This document shows, piece by piece, positions 12,179 to 23,807 of a stretch of 64,000 bases of DNA. Under the pieces are notes generated by a model. That model was not told where the DNA came from and did not search any database. It was given only the letters and a program-made list of their open reading frames with translations. Position 1 is the first letter of the stretch, and every line of letters starts with the position of its first letter. Both the position numbers and the translations under genes were made by a program. This DNA comes from Nereocystis luetkeana. Taxonomy: Eukaryota; Sar; Phaeophyceae; Laminariales; Laminariaceae. Location: contig JARUPZ010000019.1 in the NCBI GenBank assembly GCA_031213475.1, forward strand, positions 767,001-831,000, given 5' to 3'.

Positions 12179-12946
12179 TCATACTATCAACTTCTTCCCT
12201 ATTATTACTTTACTTGCTGTGGTCTTGACGAACTGCTCCCATCCTTCTATTAGCCTAGCTCCTGCATCATATCTCTCTATATCGTTCCTTGTTGTACCTA
12301 TTATTTCCAATAGCTCGGAAAATTGCTCTGCATTTTTGGCCATCTCTTCTTGGAACTCTTCCCGTTTCTCTTTTACTTCTAGTTTATCTATTCTCCATCT
12401 GTGTAATTTCCAACCTTGTATTTGTGTGATAACTCTTGTCTGTCGACTGTCTGTCCGTATTAGACAGTGATCCGTAGTTCCTACGTCCGCTGCGCATACA
12501 TGTAGTTTTGTTTCCTTACCAATTCCATTTTCTACTACTATAAAGTCAAATATAGAGTTTGCTTCCTTTTGTGTGCCCTGTCTAGTCCATTCCGGTTCTG
12601 CCTTTTTTACTCTGTCGTTCAACGTCTTCATCTCGTTGTGTTTGAGGAACTTCAACATCTCTTCCCCATTCTTATTTTTTGTTACTTCCCCATACTGTCC
12701 AATGCTCTCATTCAGTTTGCTTGCCTTCCCAATTCTTGAAGTAAAGCCTCCCACTAGTACTACTTCTCCTTGCCTCTTATACTTCTGTACATCTACTGCT
12801 ACTTCTCCGAACTTCCTCTGTATATCTTTTATCGTATTCTTCGACTCTGGGGGCATATAGATGTTTCCTAAGAAGTAATATTTCGCTCCCCGCTCCCCTG
12901 GTATCTCGATCCATATACTTTCGTCGAATTTAGTGTCTTTGATCAC
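12179..12946 (-). pseudogene. LINE endonuclease domain, longest intact open frame (255 residues)
   Basis: This is the C-terminal two thirds of the apurinic-type endonuclease and the linker to the reverse transcriptase. Visible motifs are LGNIYMPPE, the metal-site equivalent GGFTSRIG (family GDFNAR-G, so the usual Asp-Asn pair is changed to Phe-Thr), SIFDFIVVENG, and TTDHCLIRTD with the conserved Asp-His. The N-terminal part of the domain lies upstream at 13020-13150 out of frame. Part of the LINE above, not a host gene. Confidence 0.85.
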
Positions 12947-13744
12947 CTCTACTACGTCGTATGTAACACAAGTATTCTTTGACTAGGAACCCCACGCCCC
13001 CCGCCCCCCTGTTCTTGCTATTCTGTCCCTTCCTCTTCTTCCCTATCCATGCGTACTCCAGCTTTGCATCCTATCTCCCCCCCCTCTTTCTCCCACGACT
13101 CTTGAATTCCCACGATGTGTAGGTCGCGCTCACTTACTTGTTCGGCAATTAATTTCGACCCTTTTGCGCTCTTCCGTGGCGAGCCCACATACGTGCCATG
13201 ATACTATTATCAGCCTCTTTTTCGTTTCACTATCCGCTCTATTCATAGGATTACCTGTTGTTCCTTCTCCGTTGTCGCTAGGAGTATTTATATCATCTCT
13301 TCTTTAAGCATTCTTTCCGTTCCCATTCCTGTTTTAGTCTGCTTGTTCTGCGCCCCTGTGCTTCTCCCCCATTCCCTTTGAGCCACTTGCTGTTTCCTGC
13401 CTCCCCTTGCCTTCGTTCATGCTCGGACTACGTCTTTGTTCCCCTATTCCATTAGCTATAGGGTCATGTTCTCCATCCCAGTCTTTTGTTCTAACCCATG
13501 CCGACACTTTTTCTGTCTCTATCCTCTGCCCCTCCATGCTCGTCTTCGGCTTTAGCGTGCCTCGAAAGTGTTCTCCCTCTCGTTCTGCGTTTCCTATTGC
13601 AAAGCAGTACAGTCCTACTTCGTCGCGCTTCCTCTTGAACTTAACCCCCGTCGTGTCGCTAGGAACTCCAAATATCAGCACTACTAGTACTTTACCCTGA
13701 CAATCTTTCTTGCTACACCCACCCTGCCTCACCGTCTTTCTCCT

Positions 13745-13852
13745 ATTACGGGGGACCATAGTTAATAGGACCAAATATTGTTAATAAAAATGGTCAAATA
13801 TATAGGTTTTTATGTATACCATAGGTCCTATTAAATATGGTCCCCCGTAATA
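13745..13852. repeat. MITE-A copy 2, inserted in LINE ORF1
   Basis: The termini TTACGGGGGACCATAGTTAA and its complement are intact and the copy is flanked by TA on both sides. On the minus strand it splits the LINE first open frame between EEI and RRKTV. Removing the element with one TA restores that frame exactly, so the insertion is younger than the LINE and used TA as target. Confidence 0.92.
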
Positions 13853-13890
13853 ATCTCTTCCAAGAATATCTCCAGCTTGTTTGTGTTCAT

Positions 13891-15165
13891 AATGGTAGTA
13901 GGAAGGAGGTCGGGGGGGTTAGAATTAACGCCCACGGTAGGGGGTTGCACTTTTTCTGCCTTCTGAGGCAATATTTTCCGACCGGTCGAGCTCCTCAAGT
14001 GAGCAACTACTAGTGTACCGATTGGCGTGATATTTTTACGGTATTATTACGGTTACGACTGCGAGGCGCATGCAAATCTTGGTCGGGCTGCGCGAACTAA
14101 ACTTCTTTGAAGTCATGTGTCGGATTAGATAATGAGCTTCTAATGCGAGTGGGGCATCACGAAAGAAGACGCCATTCCTACCGCGCGGCGTTGATCTAAA
14201 TTGAAAGATGCGCACTTTGAATCGTGTTGGCCCCCTTGCCTTATTCATCTCAACTGGCTGTAGGAATAGCGTCGCACAGATGATGACATCGAATGCTCAT
14301 TACTCATTTGATATGCCGACACGCGGGTTGAAAACTTAGGCTTTAAGAGTAGCGGAACTGACGGATGTTGACCTTTCCTATCAATAGTTGAGCAAGTACG
14401 GTAAGCAGTAGACGTACCGTACATATGCAATATGCTGTATACTACTTGCGCGCATGGCGCACATCTATCTGTGCGTTGCACTGCGGATGGGTGCGTTGCC
14501 TCCCCCAGATGTCCGGGTTGCTTCCCTCCGTGTCGCCGATCTGCTGTAAATCGTCCAATATGTCCTGCGTTTTTTCCCCGCTCTAGTCCCAAAGGGTCAC
14601 ACCTAGGACAGACCATGATCTATCTATCTATGTACAGATAAATCACCTACCTGTAGTTCCTCATCTGACATTGTGAGATGTGGTGCGGGATCTGCAGAGT
14701 ACAGATCCAAACCAGGGAACATGTGCTGTGTAGATCATCCACGTTATACGGCTCCCACCCGGCGACATGGGCTAGACCATACAGATCTGGAATATATCTA
14801 TCTGCCCCGAAGTATCTGGATCATTAAGTGGGAATGATCAGCAGATGATCTGTCTGAGGTCTGTTCCAACAAAATCGAGCACCGATCATCTGTGACCAAG
14901 TGAGGGGTGTGCATGGGTCAATTGAAAGCACCAAACAAAAATATGCTGTTTCTGTCCAAACTAGTCAGCTAAGCCGATGAAGGGAACACAACTTTATTGA
15001 ATTTAGCCCAGTCAGAGACGGCTCCCAGCATCTTTAAGACCTACAAAACACCGCAGGCTTCGATTTTGCAGTGCACCACAGTTTATCACACGCCTGCAAG
15101 TAGCCGGGCTCACGCCATAGCCCGCCATCGACCGCAGACCTAAAAAAAAGGGCCTACCTTCGTAA
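13891..15165. other. Intergenic region with an AGATC-rich repeat fragment
   Basis: About 13891-13990 is probably LINE 5' untranslated sequence. Positions 14615-14880 are rich in AGATC/GATCT and TCTATCTATC and share GTACGGCTCCCACCC with 35386-35402. Related AGATC-rich stretches lie at 32150-32280, 35380-35530, 49120-49260 and 63375-63640. I see no gene. Confidence 0.45.
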
Positions 15166-15686
15166 CTAAACGTTCGGGCATACATCTATCTCATCTACCG
15201 GCTGCCTATCCCAGGGACACGACAAGGCCTCGCCCGATTGCTCGGCCTGAGCCCTGAGCTTGTCCACACACGTACCACAAGCCACATGCTGGCAAGGGCG
15301 CAATACTCTGTCAGGCGCCTTCCTGCAACAAAGCCTACACGTGGCGCCCTCCTCCTCCTCCTCTTCCCCGCCCCCCCCCGCTTCGCGCGCCACATTGTCT
15401 CCGGCGGAAGCCTCCGTTCCCGCCGATCCCACCGCCCCCCGGTCCCGCTGCTGCCGCCGCTGTTTCAGAGCGCTATCCCTCTTCCCGGCGGAGAGTTGCT
15501 GCACCGGGGTCCTCCTTCGAGTGCTCCGGCTCGTCGCTCTTGACGCGCGGGTGCCCGTGACAGCTCCCGGCAACGCGCGGTACTCGAACGGCTCCTCTTC
15601 CTCCGAAAGGCGAAGGTCCAGCAGCGGCAAGAGCGGGGACGACGGAGAGAGCACGCCGATGTAATCGGTGCGTCCCGCGGACTGGG

Positions 15687-15724
<38 letters not shown>

Positions 15725-17763
15725 CGCAGTGCTGGCGTCGATGACGATGCGCTACCGCCGCCCCGGTGTGGAAACTCTCCCGTCTCGATCACGGTAACGG
15801 CAGGAGACGAAGAAGTTGCGCTCACACGAGATAAAGGGGCATCTTCCCGGCCACCCGAAGCAGAACGCGTCGCAACCATCGGCCCGCTAGGCGTGGCGAC
15901 TGGCGGCGCGGCAGCGTCAAACGGATCGAGTACCGTCGGGCTTTCATGACCAGGCACCGAGATTACAGGGTCTACTCCTTGGCGGTTGCGCATAGACTTA
16001 ACTAGAGCAGCTGCGGCGTGGTATTCCGCCAGCAGAAGGTCCCACCCGGACCACAGACGCTTCTCGAGGGCAGCAAGCTCCTCCGCCTCCTTTGTAGCCT
16101 CTCCTGGGCTGAGCACGGCCTCGGAGGGCGCCTCCATCCGACGCACGTTGGAACCGTCCATCGAACCGAAACTCTGCTGCGTCAACGCCAACCTCTGCGC
16201 CGTGTCCCTGTGACCAGCGACCTGGCTGCTCGAGGCCTCCCTGTCGACCTCCTCGGATCTCGCCGGGAAAGCCAGAGGCGACAAACTCAGCGGGGTCAAG
16301 GGTGCCTCTCCAACTTTCCTCCTGTTACCATCGCCACTGGCAACATCTCTGGGAGTTGTCCTGCTGCTGTCTCCCGACGGAACCACCGGGCTTGCGGCGG
16401 ATTGAGCACCATCAGCTCCCACAGAGCTAACTTCCTGGGTTTGGCCATCCCCGGTTGGCGATCCGCCGTCACCGCAGTCTCCATCACTGAGCAGTTCGGC
16501 TTCAGCGCGCTCGGGAGAGGCATTTTTAGGGCCCGGCGCTATTGTCGAAGGGGACACCGCAGGTTCTTCTACAAGCGGCGACGAAGGCGGGGGTGGCCGG
16601 ATAGCGATGTCCCCACCAGAAACACCGCTGCTTGCCGGATCCGGCCGGCGGCCATCGTTTTCTTGGACGCTCACTACACGCGACACGTTCGCCTCAACTG
16701 CCACGATCCCGCTCAGCTCAAGACCTGAGCGGTCAGTCGCCGGCTGCGCTCGAGGGGTAACGTCGCTGGCAGCAATTGGCGAGTCGAGACTAGACCCACC
16801 AGCAACGCCTGAGGGCAAGCCCTCAGCGGCCCCGACGGTGCCGCCGCTCACCACCAGGAGATCGCCCCCCAACCCATTGCACCTGCCCACGCCTTCGGCT
16901 GCAACAGCGGCCCTTTGCCCTTCTCCTGGAGACCGCACACCCGCCGGAGTCTTCACTTTCCCATTCGCCTCCGTCCCGTCTGCCCCCGCCTCCCCGGCCC
17001 CGCCTACCACAACCGGAGTTGCAACTCCTCTCCCGTCCGCAGACCCCTCAATCCCCACCGACTCTGGCGAAGGGGTCACCTCTCCAGGCGTCCCCGCTCC
17101 ACCCGCGCCCACCTCTCCCACCGCAATGCCCTTGCCTGCCGCGGTTGCCTCCGCGCCATCCCCCGAGTGTGCTGCTGCGCCTTGGCCCGGAGCGCCCGGG
17201 GCTGCGCTCAACAACCGCTCTTCTTCCGCTTGGGTTTCCCCCGCAGAGGCAAGGGTTTCCACCGCAGAGACGGTATCATCATCGGGACCCTTTCCAATTT
17301 TCGCCGTTTCGAGGGCGCGCGCCGCCTCTGCCCGTTTCGTTTCAAGAGCGAGAGGCTGCGCGGTCGACGCCGTCGCTGACGCCTTTCCCGGAGATCGAGC
17401 TGTCTCCGCTGGTAGAGGTGGCGTGTTTGTTTTCGCGGAAGCTTTTTTCTTCCCGGAACCCGAAATCGAGCCAGTAACCACCTGAGGTAGAGATAAAGCC
17501 GAATTCGACCCGGCGGCCGCCGCCTCGGGTGGAGAAGAAACGTTGGCTCTGAGCAGCGCAAACTCCCGAAGCCTTGCTGCTCTCGAGGCATGGATGTGTA
17601 CGGTGTACATGGCCTTATAAACGTCGGGGTCGACCGGCTTTTTCGTCTCACGGTCCTCGTAGCAGTAGCCGTCCGGAGCCGCCTTTCGTGAGACCACTCC
17701 GGTCCATACCTCCGCCGCGCGTTTCTCATCCTGGGCGGCGTTGTCCATCAGCTTGAAAAGCGG
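15166..17763 (-). CDS. RING-type zinc-finger protein, large disordered region (C-terminal exon)
   Basis: The minus-strand open frame ends at 15166. A first internal Met at 17748 would give 860 residues, but the frame begins right after a good acceptor (TTTGCGCAG, exon start 17763), so it is probably a 3' exon. A short conserved-looking N-terminal part (about 70 residues, with EVWTGVVSRKAAPDG and HASRAARLREFALL) precedes about 500 Ala/Gly/Ser/Pro-rich residues. Next come a predicted helix (EELAALEKRLWSGWDLLLAE), a polyglutamine run encoded by CAG/CTG repeats near 15690-15722, and an acidic run. The C-terminal RING has CRLC, RPCQHVACGTC and CPWD. The last zinc ligand position carries Asp instead of Cys. 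This arrangement suggests a ubiquitin E3 ligase, but no substrate can be inferred. The N-terminal exon at 19632-21131 probably belongs to the same gene. Confidence 0.8.
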
Positions 17764-19631
17764 CTGCGCAAAAAATAAATAGGTGCAAATGAAAGGGCAA
17801 AAAAAAAACTTTGCCGTTAGCAACATGAATCAACCCCCCACACAACGAAAAAATAGTGGGCGAAAAACAAGAAAGAATCAACGCCATGTCGTAAGCAACA
17901 GAGGACACCGCCACCACCACAAAACATCGGGGTACGGCGCACCCGGTGCTATATGATGTATACCAAGTAGACAGCTTGCAAGGGATCGAGCCGGCGACCA
18001 AGAGGGGGGCGACAACGCCCCCGCAGTCGAATTTACGGCTACTCACCGCACGAAAACGCGTGCACCGCGTTTCCGGTGCAGTTGTCAGGCTACTGCTGTA
18101 GACACCTGGTGTCACCCTTACAGCAATGGGTGTGTAGAGTGTAGCTGGCGGTCTGGGCAAGGGGAAGACTGATCTCTACTTCGGGGGAAGGAACTACCTG
18201 CTGTTGAGCTACATACACACAGTCAGCCCCGACTAATTAGTCCTGCAACTATGGTGCATCTGTTACCAGAGAGTACAGACCCCCTCGGGCGAGTTTCCAA
18301 GCTGATTTTCCCGACGACCGGGAGAGTGCAAAGAACGAGCGAGACGTCGACGGAGAGATCTCGACGAGACGAGATAACCATTCCAAAACCATTATTTTCG
18401 TTTCGCGTTTTGCCTCTTTTTTGTTTCGAACAAACTTGGTTCGAGAAATCATCCCAGGGTGTGTGTCATCTTCCGTGTTATTCGGGCACTGCTGTGGTAC
18501 AAGTACAAGCACAGCAACAATAGTACAGGCATAGCAAATAGTATTAATAGGATAACACTGACGAGGGCGCCACGAGTACACAACGAGTACGTTTACGAGT
18601 ACAATACGAGCACATCAAGGGCATATACTCCATGAGTACACTACCTATTGTGCCAGGAAATCATTTCTAGCGAGGGGGAGGGTCACCAACCATATCTCAA
18701 CAATTCACACACACGGGGTAAGCCACCGCTACGCTGACTCGTCGGTCGGCGGGATAAAAAAAGCCTCCGGTACTCCTGGAGCTTACCCCTCATTCAACAA
18801 ATGGTTGGCACACACTGTGCACGAGACAAAGGAACTAATGCAGTCCAATGGTTGATTGAGTCTGATTGGCTTAGGGTTTTGGGTTAGGGTCAGCTCTATT
18901 CGTCTCGTGCACAGCGACCCACGATTTTGTCGAATACCTGATGTGTGGTAAACTACCCTCCAAGCAGATATTTCATGGAGTCAACTGCTGCCATCAGGTA
19001 CATTCGATTTTTACACGTCACTACGTACCGCAACTAAAACTCGCGTGTTGCGTATCCCACAATAGTTGCAGGCACTCGCGAGGACGTTGATTCCGGTGGC
19101 GACTTGTCGATGACATCGGACGAAAAGCGACCCGCTGAAAACTAAAGGTGCAGCAGTAGACCTACTGTTGTTGTACATACTGCTGTACTGCAATACGAAA
19201 ACAGCCCTGCCCACAGCAGTATGACAACTACTGCAGTCGTACTACATGTGTTCGTCCTTCAACATTGAGCGAGACGCAGCAGTGCTGGAAACCCCTCGTG
19301 CGCTGCAGAGGTTGCTGTCCAACCCCATGCCGCGTGTCTACAGCAGTCGAAGTAATTTTGCGACATCATGTGGGGTCATGAAATCACACCACTGCTGTAC
19401 GTCTGAACGAAGAAAACAGAACACTACATCTTGATAACTACTCCTCCGTACGTACCTCGCCGGGAACAGGACACCCTTAGGAAACACAATACATGGCGGC
19501 GACGTAGAGCGGCGCTGCCCCCTAGCTCCAAACACCCTATCACTCCAATCTTTCCTCAGACCAAAACACCCAAAAATGTCGACACAAAAATGTCGATACA
19601 ACAATGCAGCACCGAACTGACCGACCCTCAC
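17764..19631 (-). other. Probable intron between the two RING-gene exons
   Basis: A donor AAG|GTGAGG on the minus strand at 19632/19631 and an acceptor TTTGCGCAG|CCG at 17764/17763 bound this stretch, both in phase 0. Another donor-like CGTGCG|GTGAGT lies near 18048, so a small additional exon (about 18160-18049, also phase 0) is possible. Positions 18560-18660 hold scattered GAGTAC words. Positions 18290-18400 resemble 40558-40670. Confidence 0.5.
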
Positions 19632-21131
19632 CTTTATGCGGTGAACCAGCTCTCGCTTCTGCTCCCTTGTCTCGCGGACGCAGGGCCGAGTCACCAATCG
19701 CGGCTGTTCCGTCTCCTCGAGCCCCCACTCTAAGCTATCCCCCGCGGCCTCGCACAAGACCCGAGCATCGTCGGGGGTCACAGGCAGGAGGCAGAAGCCC
19801 GTCAGGCAGAAAAGTCGCGCCGCGGCGCGTCTCGCCCGCTGCGAACCCTTACCGGCCGCGTAGTACACCCGAACGAGCGATTTCGTCGTGTCCTCGCTGC
19901 CCAAGCGCCAGCCCCGCTGCGTCGCCAGTGGGCGCGATAGGCAAGACGTGGCGTTGATCGAGGTCAGCGGAAACTCCTCCGCCGCTCTCTTGCCGCCGCC
20001 GCCGCCACCGCCACCGCCACCGCTCCGGCCGCTGTTCTGCTTAGGCTTCCCCTCGCGGTCTGTCGTCGCTGCTGCTGCTGCTGCTGCTGTTGCTGCTGCT
20101 GGTGTTGGGGGGGAAACGCCTGGTTCCCCGGTGGGGAAGTTTTGTTTCGGTGGTGCAACCTCAACACCACCGCCGCCAAGATCACTCTCGACGAAAGATC
20201 GCGCCTCGGAGGGCATCAGGATAGATCTACGTCGAGAGTTGCGGGACTTCTTCTGCCTAGCGGCGATCGGCGGAGGTGCCGCGGCGGAGTCCGGTTCCGG
20301 TTCCGGTGCCGCGGTCGATGCCGACGCCGATGCCGGCGGCGATGGCAGCGGTTCTTGTTCCTCTCTCTTATTGCCGCCAGGCGTGAGGGTCGCATTAGTA
20401 GCAAGGCGCATCTTCGTTGCCGTGGTGCTGCTGGGCGCGCGGCTTGTTGCGCTCGTCAACACCGGTGGCGTGACCACCGCGGCCGTTGCAACACCCTCCG
20501 CACTAACACGAGGCCTGTCCAGGCCGGGTTGACGGTTCTCCACCCCCACGGAGATGTGGGCATCACGGTTGGTGCCTTTCACGCTTTTCACCGAACCCTG
20601 ACCCTGGCCCTTCTTGCCGGGGCGGTTCCTCTCCGTCGCCACCGAGCATGCCTGGTTCTGGTTCCCGAGCGAGCCCAGCAACCCGAGCGGTGGCGGGAGC
20701 TTCGGCTCCGGCGTCGTCTCCTCCACATCATCGAACAGGTTGGCAACGACGCTCGGGTCGGGCAGCCGGGCGTCTTGCGAATCGCTGCCGGGACTGGGGG
20801 AGAGAGTTTTCCGTGTAGGAGAGATGGCGAGCACTGCGTTTCCGTCCTCTGCTGCGATGATGCCCCCGCCCACGCTGCCCACGCTCGTGGTGACACCGCC
20901 GGCCTGAGGGATATTCGGGAAGTTCTCGGGGTCGTCGAAATCGAAATCGACACCCGACATGAAGCTCTTGCTGCCTATTGACGGACTTAGGGTACATCGA
21001 CGCGCGCGGCGTCTGCCACCGCGGTCGCGAGCACGACCACCGCCGGAGGGATCAGAGTTCTCGTGGAGCCACGACGTGTCGAACGCCGCCCCGGCAGCGT
21101 CGCCACCGCCTGGTATCCTTTCCGAGGTCAT
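19632..21131 (-). CDS. Hypothetical protein, probable N-terminal exon of the RING-finger gene
   Basis: A 500-codon exon runs from ATG at 21131 to a donor (ATAAAG|GTGAGG) at 19632. The open frame continues into the intron, but that part looks non-coding. The protein is mostly low complexity (Ser, Pro, Ala, Gly, with an Ala run and a Gly run near residues 345-380). A more ordered C-terminal 110 residues has RLGSEDTTKSLVRVYYAAGK, ARLFCLTGFCLLPV and a charged helix ending KRELVHRIK. The bases before the ATG (TGATTGACAG) look like an acceptor, so a 5' exon may exist. The exon ends in phase 0, as does the acceptor at 17763. I do not recognise the family. It could instead be a separate gene. Confidence 0.6.
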
Positions 21132-22054
21132 CTGTCAATCAAGTAGTAGAGTACGGCACGCACGGCAGGGTCGGTTCCTGCGACTGTTAGAGCCCGCCAG
21201 TACAGATTCACCGATGGAACTCGGCGAAGGCACCCTACCTCTCTCACCAATCTGCACTGCACGACACTAACTACATGCACCTATGTCAGAAAGTTAACTC
21301 ACGTTCTGTGACCGACGCCAGCAGGATGTCTTTCGCGCGTTGTCGAACACCAGAAACTCTCTCTCCTCTGGGGAGGCAAACGAAACCCAACGGCAAGGAG
21401 TTCCATTATACGGAAGCTTTACATATACGGAAATAGCGGGAAACGCACCCCGCGCAAGTTCCACCGCACAACAGACTGCTTACCAGCACTCGCTCGAGCG
21501 GAGAGTTAGGCCTTGATGGTGAGTGCCTCTGAAGCAGACATATTCAGCCTTGCAGTGCGCGCAATATAGTCTGTAGCGGAGGCCGCGGTTCCATATGACC
21601 AACAGCGTGCTGCAGGCGTAAGAGGAACTGCTGTGTGAGTGTTGTTTTCAGGTGCACTCATATCTCCTTTCTCTGCTGCTTGACAACGAAGTCTGATACC
21701 TGAACCGAGCTGCGACCTCGCATCACGGACACTTATCGAAGAAACTCATTGCGAGCCATCCAACCCACCACCTGCTGGCAGTTTTAATCTCGAGCTTCTT
21801 TCGTGTCAGCCTAGGAGGCGAACCTTTCATCGGAAACGAAGACGTTATCACTATCACTACTGTACGTGGAGACGACGAATCGGGATATATACACGTTTTT
21901 TTTGGTGGGTTTTGGTGGGTTTTCAGCTTTTGCACAGCAGATGCTGCACAGCAGAGTAGTAATCGTAGTACCAGGTACCAGGTACAGCAGTAGTTATAAT
22001 CCGCAATGCAGTTACCAGGTACCTGGTATTTGCTATTTGTAGGAAGCCAAGCCA
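21132..22054. other. Intergenic region, no gene recognised
   Basis: This is the upstream side of the RING gene and may hold its promoter. The first exact TACCAGGTA motifs of the window occur at 21969, 21976 and 22013, with TACCTGGTA at 22020. No other structure seen. Confidence 0.45.
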
Positions 22055-22745
22055 CCCAAGGCAACTCCTCAGGCTGCATCTTGATTACTCGTATGGGAAC
22101 CCGAAACCGGAAAACAAAACAGGATTTCCCTTCATCGTGTAGAAACCCCAGGGTAGTACCGTCGGTAGACAAGAGCCTTTTCCGATCACTCCCCAAACAT
22201 AAAAACCTGTGCTTTCAACACAGCACCTACCGCCGCCGATTCCTCGCCTCACAGGACACGAGGTGACGTCAAACCTTCAATGCCGTATGTATGCCCCCAC
22301 TGAAACCTTCAATGCCGTATGTATGCCCCCACTGCTCTGAGAGTGCTCGCTACCAAGTTTGAGGGTCGTGATGCTGTGTGGCCGGAGTTCTCGCTCTCGA
22401 GACGTAAGAGCCTGGCCCTTTTCTGGGCGTTTTTTTTCCAGACGGATCGCGTCTCGAGCGAGAACTCCGGCCACACACCATCAACGATCCTTAAACTTGG
22501 TAGCGAGCACTCTCAGAGCAGTGGAGCTTACAGCCTCGAAGGTTTGGTGTCACCTGTGAGGCGAGGGATCATCGGCGGTGGAAGGTGTTTGTGTTGAAAG
22601 CGCGGCTTTTTCCTGCTGCGGCATACCAAATAATACCCCCCATCCGCGGTGTGGGTTTCAACACCATGTAGGGGAAATCCTGTTCTGTTTTCCGGTCTCG
22701 GCTCCCATAAGAGTCAGCCTCAAGCACCAAGGCCCTCACTTGTGC
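22055..22745. mobile_element. Fold-back element with about 300-bp arms
   Basis: The inner arms match closely: ACTGCTCTGAGAGTGCTCGC and GGCCGGAGTTCTCGCTC on the left recur inverted on the right, with a short loop near 22420-22445. The outer arms (GACCGGAAAACAGAACAGGA on the right, a close relative on the left; CTCGCCTCACAGG near both) match less well. A 36-bp direct duplication (AAACCTTCAATGCCGTATG) interrupts the left arm at 22268-22335. No coding capacity. Confidence 0.75.
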
Positions 22746-22828
22746 CAGCATACATACAGCAGTAGTAGCATACATTGTTTTTCGCTAAAACGCAATTTGC
22801 TCCAAGCCTCTAAGTGTGGGAACTAGGG

Positions 22829-23690
22829 CTGTGAGTTGGCTGAATAATACAACGGTCGCCAGCTAGTTACTAGTTGGCTACGAGGTATAATAGTTAGTTG
22901 CGGCCGGGCCAACTATCCAACCATTTTTCACGTTTGGGTTTTTCCTTGCTTGTTGGAAGGCTTGTTTGGTACGGGGTGCGTAATTTCCCGGCATCTCCAA
23001 GTGGTACTACCACTAGCTAAATACCACACAGAGAGGTCTTCTGCAATTCATGGCGCATCAACCCATGGTAATCGACTATGTCTCTCTCGTTAGTATGTCC
23101 AGTGTCCAGTGGATGACGAGCACCTCTGACTCGGATGTTTGAGCGATGCTCGCCCTGAGTTGCGCACGTCTTTTCAGCGAAGACTATGAGGCCCCGAAAT
23201 GAAACCTCGTAAAGCACAGATTCGCTTTGTGTGTTACCATGGTAGTTGGTAACTCATCAAATACCACGGAGGGTATGACATGGTATTTGCTACGTAGCTC
23301 AATATGAACCGTTATTTAATCGCTTAATCGCCGGCGACGAATAATCTATTGTGTGTGCTCCTGTCGTAGAAGAGGTCCTCTCAGTGCAGTATGTTTTTTT
23401 TTTGTGTTGTTTCACTGGTCTGCTACTGCGTGCCGCACGGGTATTTACCGTTACAGACAAAATGTTAACACCAGCGAGAGACCCCCAAATGGGGACGGCA
23501 TGTCCATGTTTCTGGCGAATCCCTGTCAAGTCTTACACACTGAGGCGAAGTTAAAACTTGACCTTTCGAGATCAAAACTAAAGATTGAGCCTGGCCGGTT
23601 TATCATACGTTTTGAGTGCAAAACGTAACCAAATAGGGTCGCCAGCGAACAAACAACTAGGCGGGAACTCCACCCAATTCACAGCCCTAT
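22829..23690. mobile_element. TIR element, possibly hAT-like and non-autonomous
   Basis: The left end TAGGGCTGTGAGTTGG and the right end CCAATTCACAGCCCTA are inverted repeats with one mismatch in 16, and GGTCGCCAGC recurs near each end. The 8 bases before the left end (GTGGGAAC) resemble GTGAGAAC found just beyond a MITE-A that sits at the right boundary, which would fit an 8-bp target duplication. A few extra TA bases lie between, so this remains tentative. No transposase frame is visible. Confidence 0.5.
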
Positions 23691-23693
23691 ATA

Positions 23694-23807
23694 TTACGGG
23701 GGATCGTAGTAAATATGACCAACTATTGTTGGTAAAAATAAGGAAATATGTACCTGGTAGTTTTTTTTGTGTACCGTAAGTCCTATTTACTACGGTCCCT
23801 CGTAATA
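23694..23807. repeat. MITE-A copy 3, with a TACCTGGTA insertion
   Basis: Termini TTACGGGGGATCGTAGTAAA and its counterpart are intact. At 23751-23759 the copy reads TACCTGGTA where the family has TA before GGTTTTT. The copy lies at the right end of the 22829-23690 element. Confidence 0.9.

Larger units (their letters stand above)
9643..13890 (-). mobile_element. Non-LTR retrotransposon (LINE), damaged, APE endonuclease plus reverse transcriptase
   Basis: Read on the minus strand from 13890 (ATG, starting MNTNKLEIFLEEI) to 9643. A first open frame of about 150 residues (13890-13334) is interrupted by MITE-A at 13745-13852. An apurinic-type endonuclease follows: LHIVGIQESW near 13110, GGFTSRIG, FDFIVV and TTDHCLI within 12946-12179. 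Then come reverse transcriptase blocks: KKAAGADQIVNEF, FRPNRSCVDHVYTL, FFLDVHKAYDTVW, GVAQGCTMSPNLF and the catalytic box, here FADNF. A C-terminal CCHC knuckle (CSCG, then H and C) lies near 10000. The frame changes several times (before 13100, at about 12179, 11410, 10250 and 10080) and the second Asp of the FADD box is Asn, so this copy should be inactive. The 3' end is C-rich rather than poly(A). Clade not assigned. Confidence 0.92.

Noticed and set aside
18870-18890. Telomere-like TTAGGG words
   Set aside because: Only two imperfect repeats, no array.
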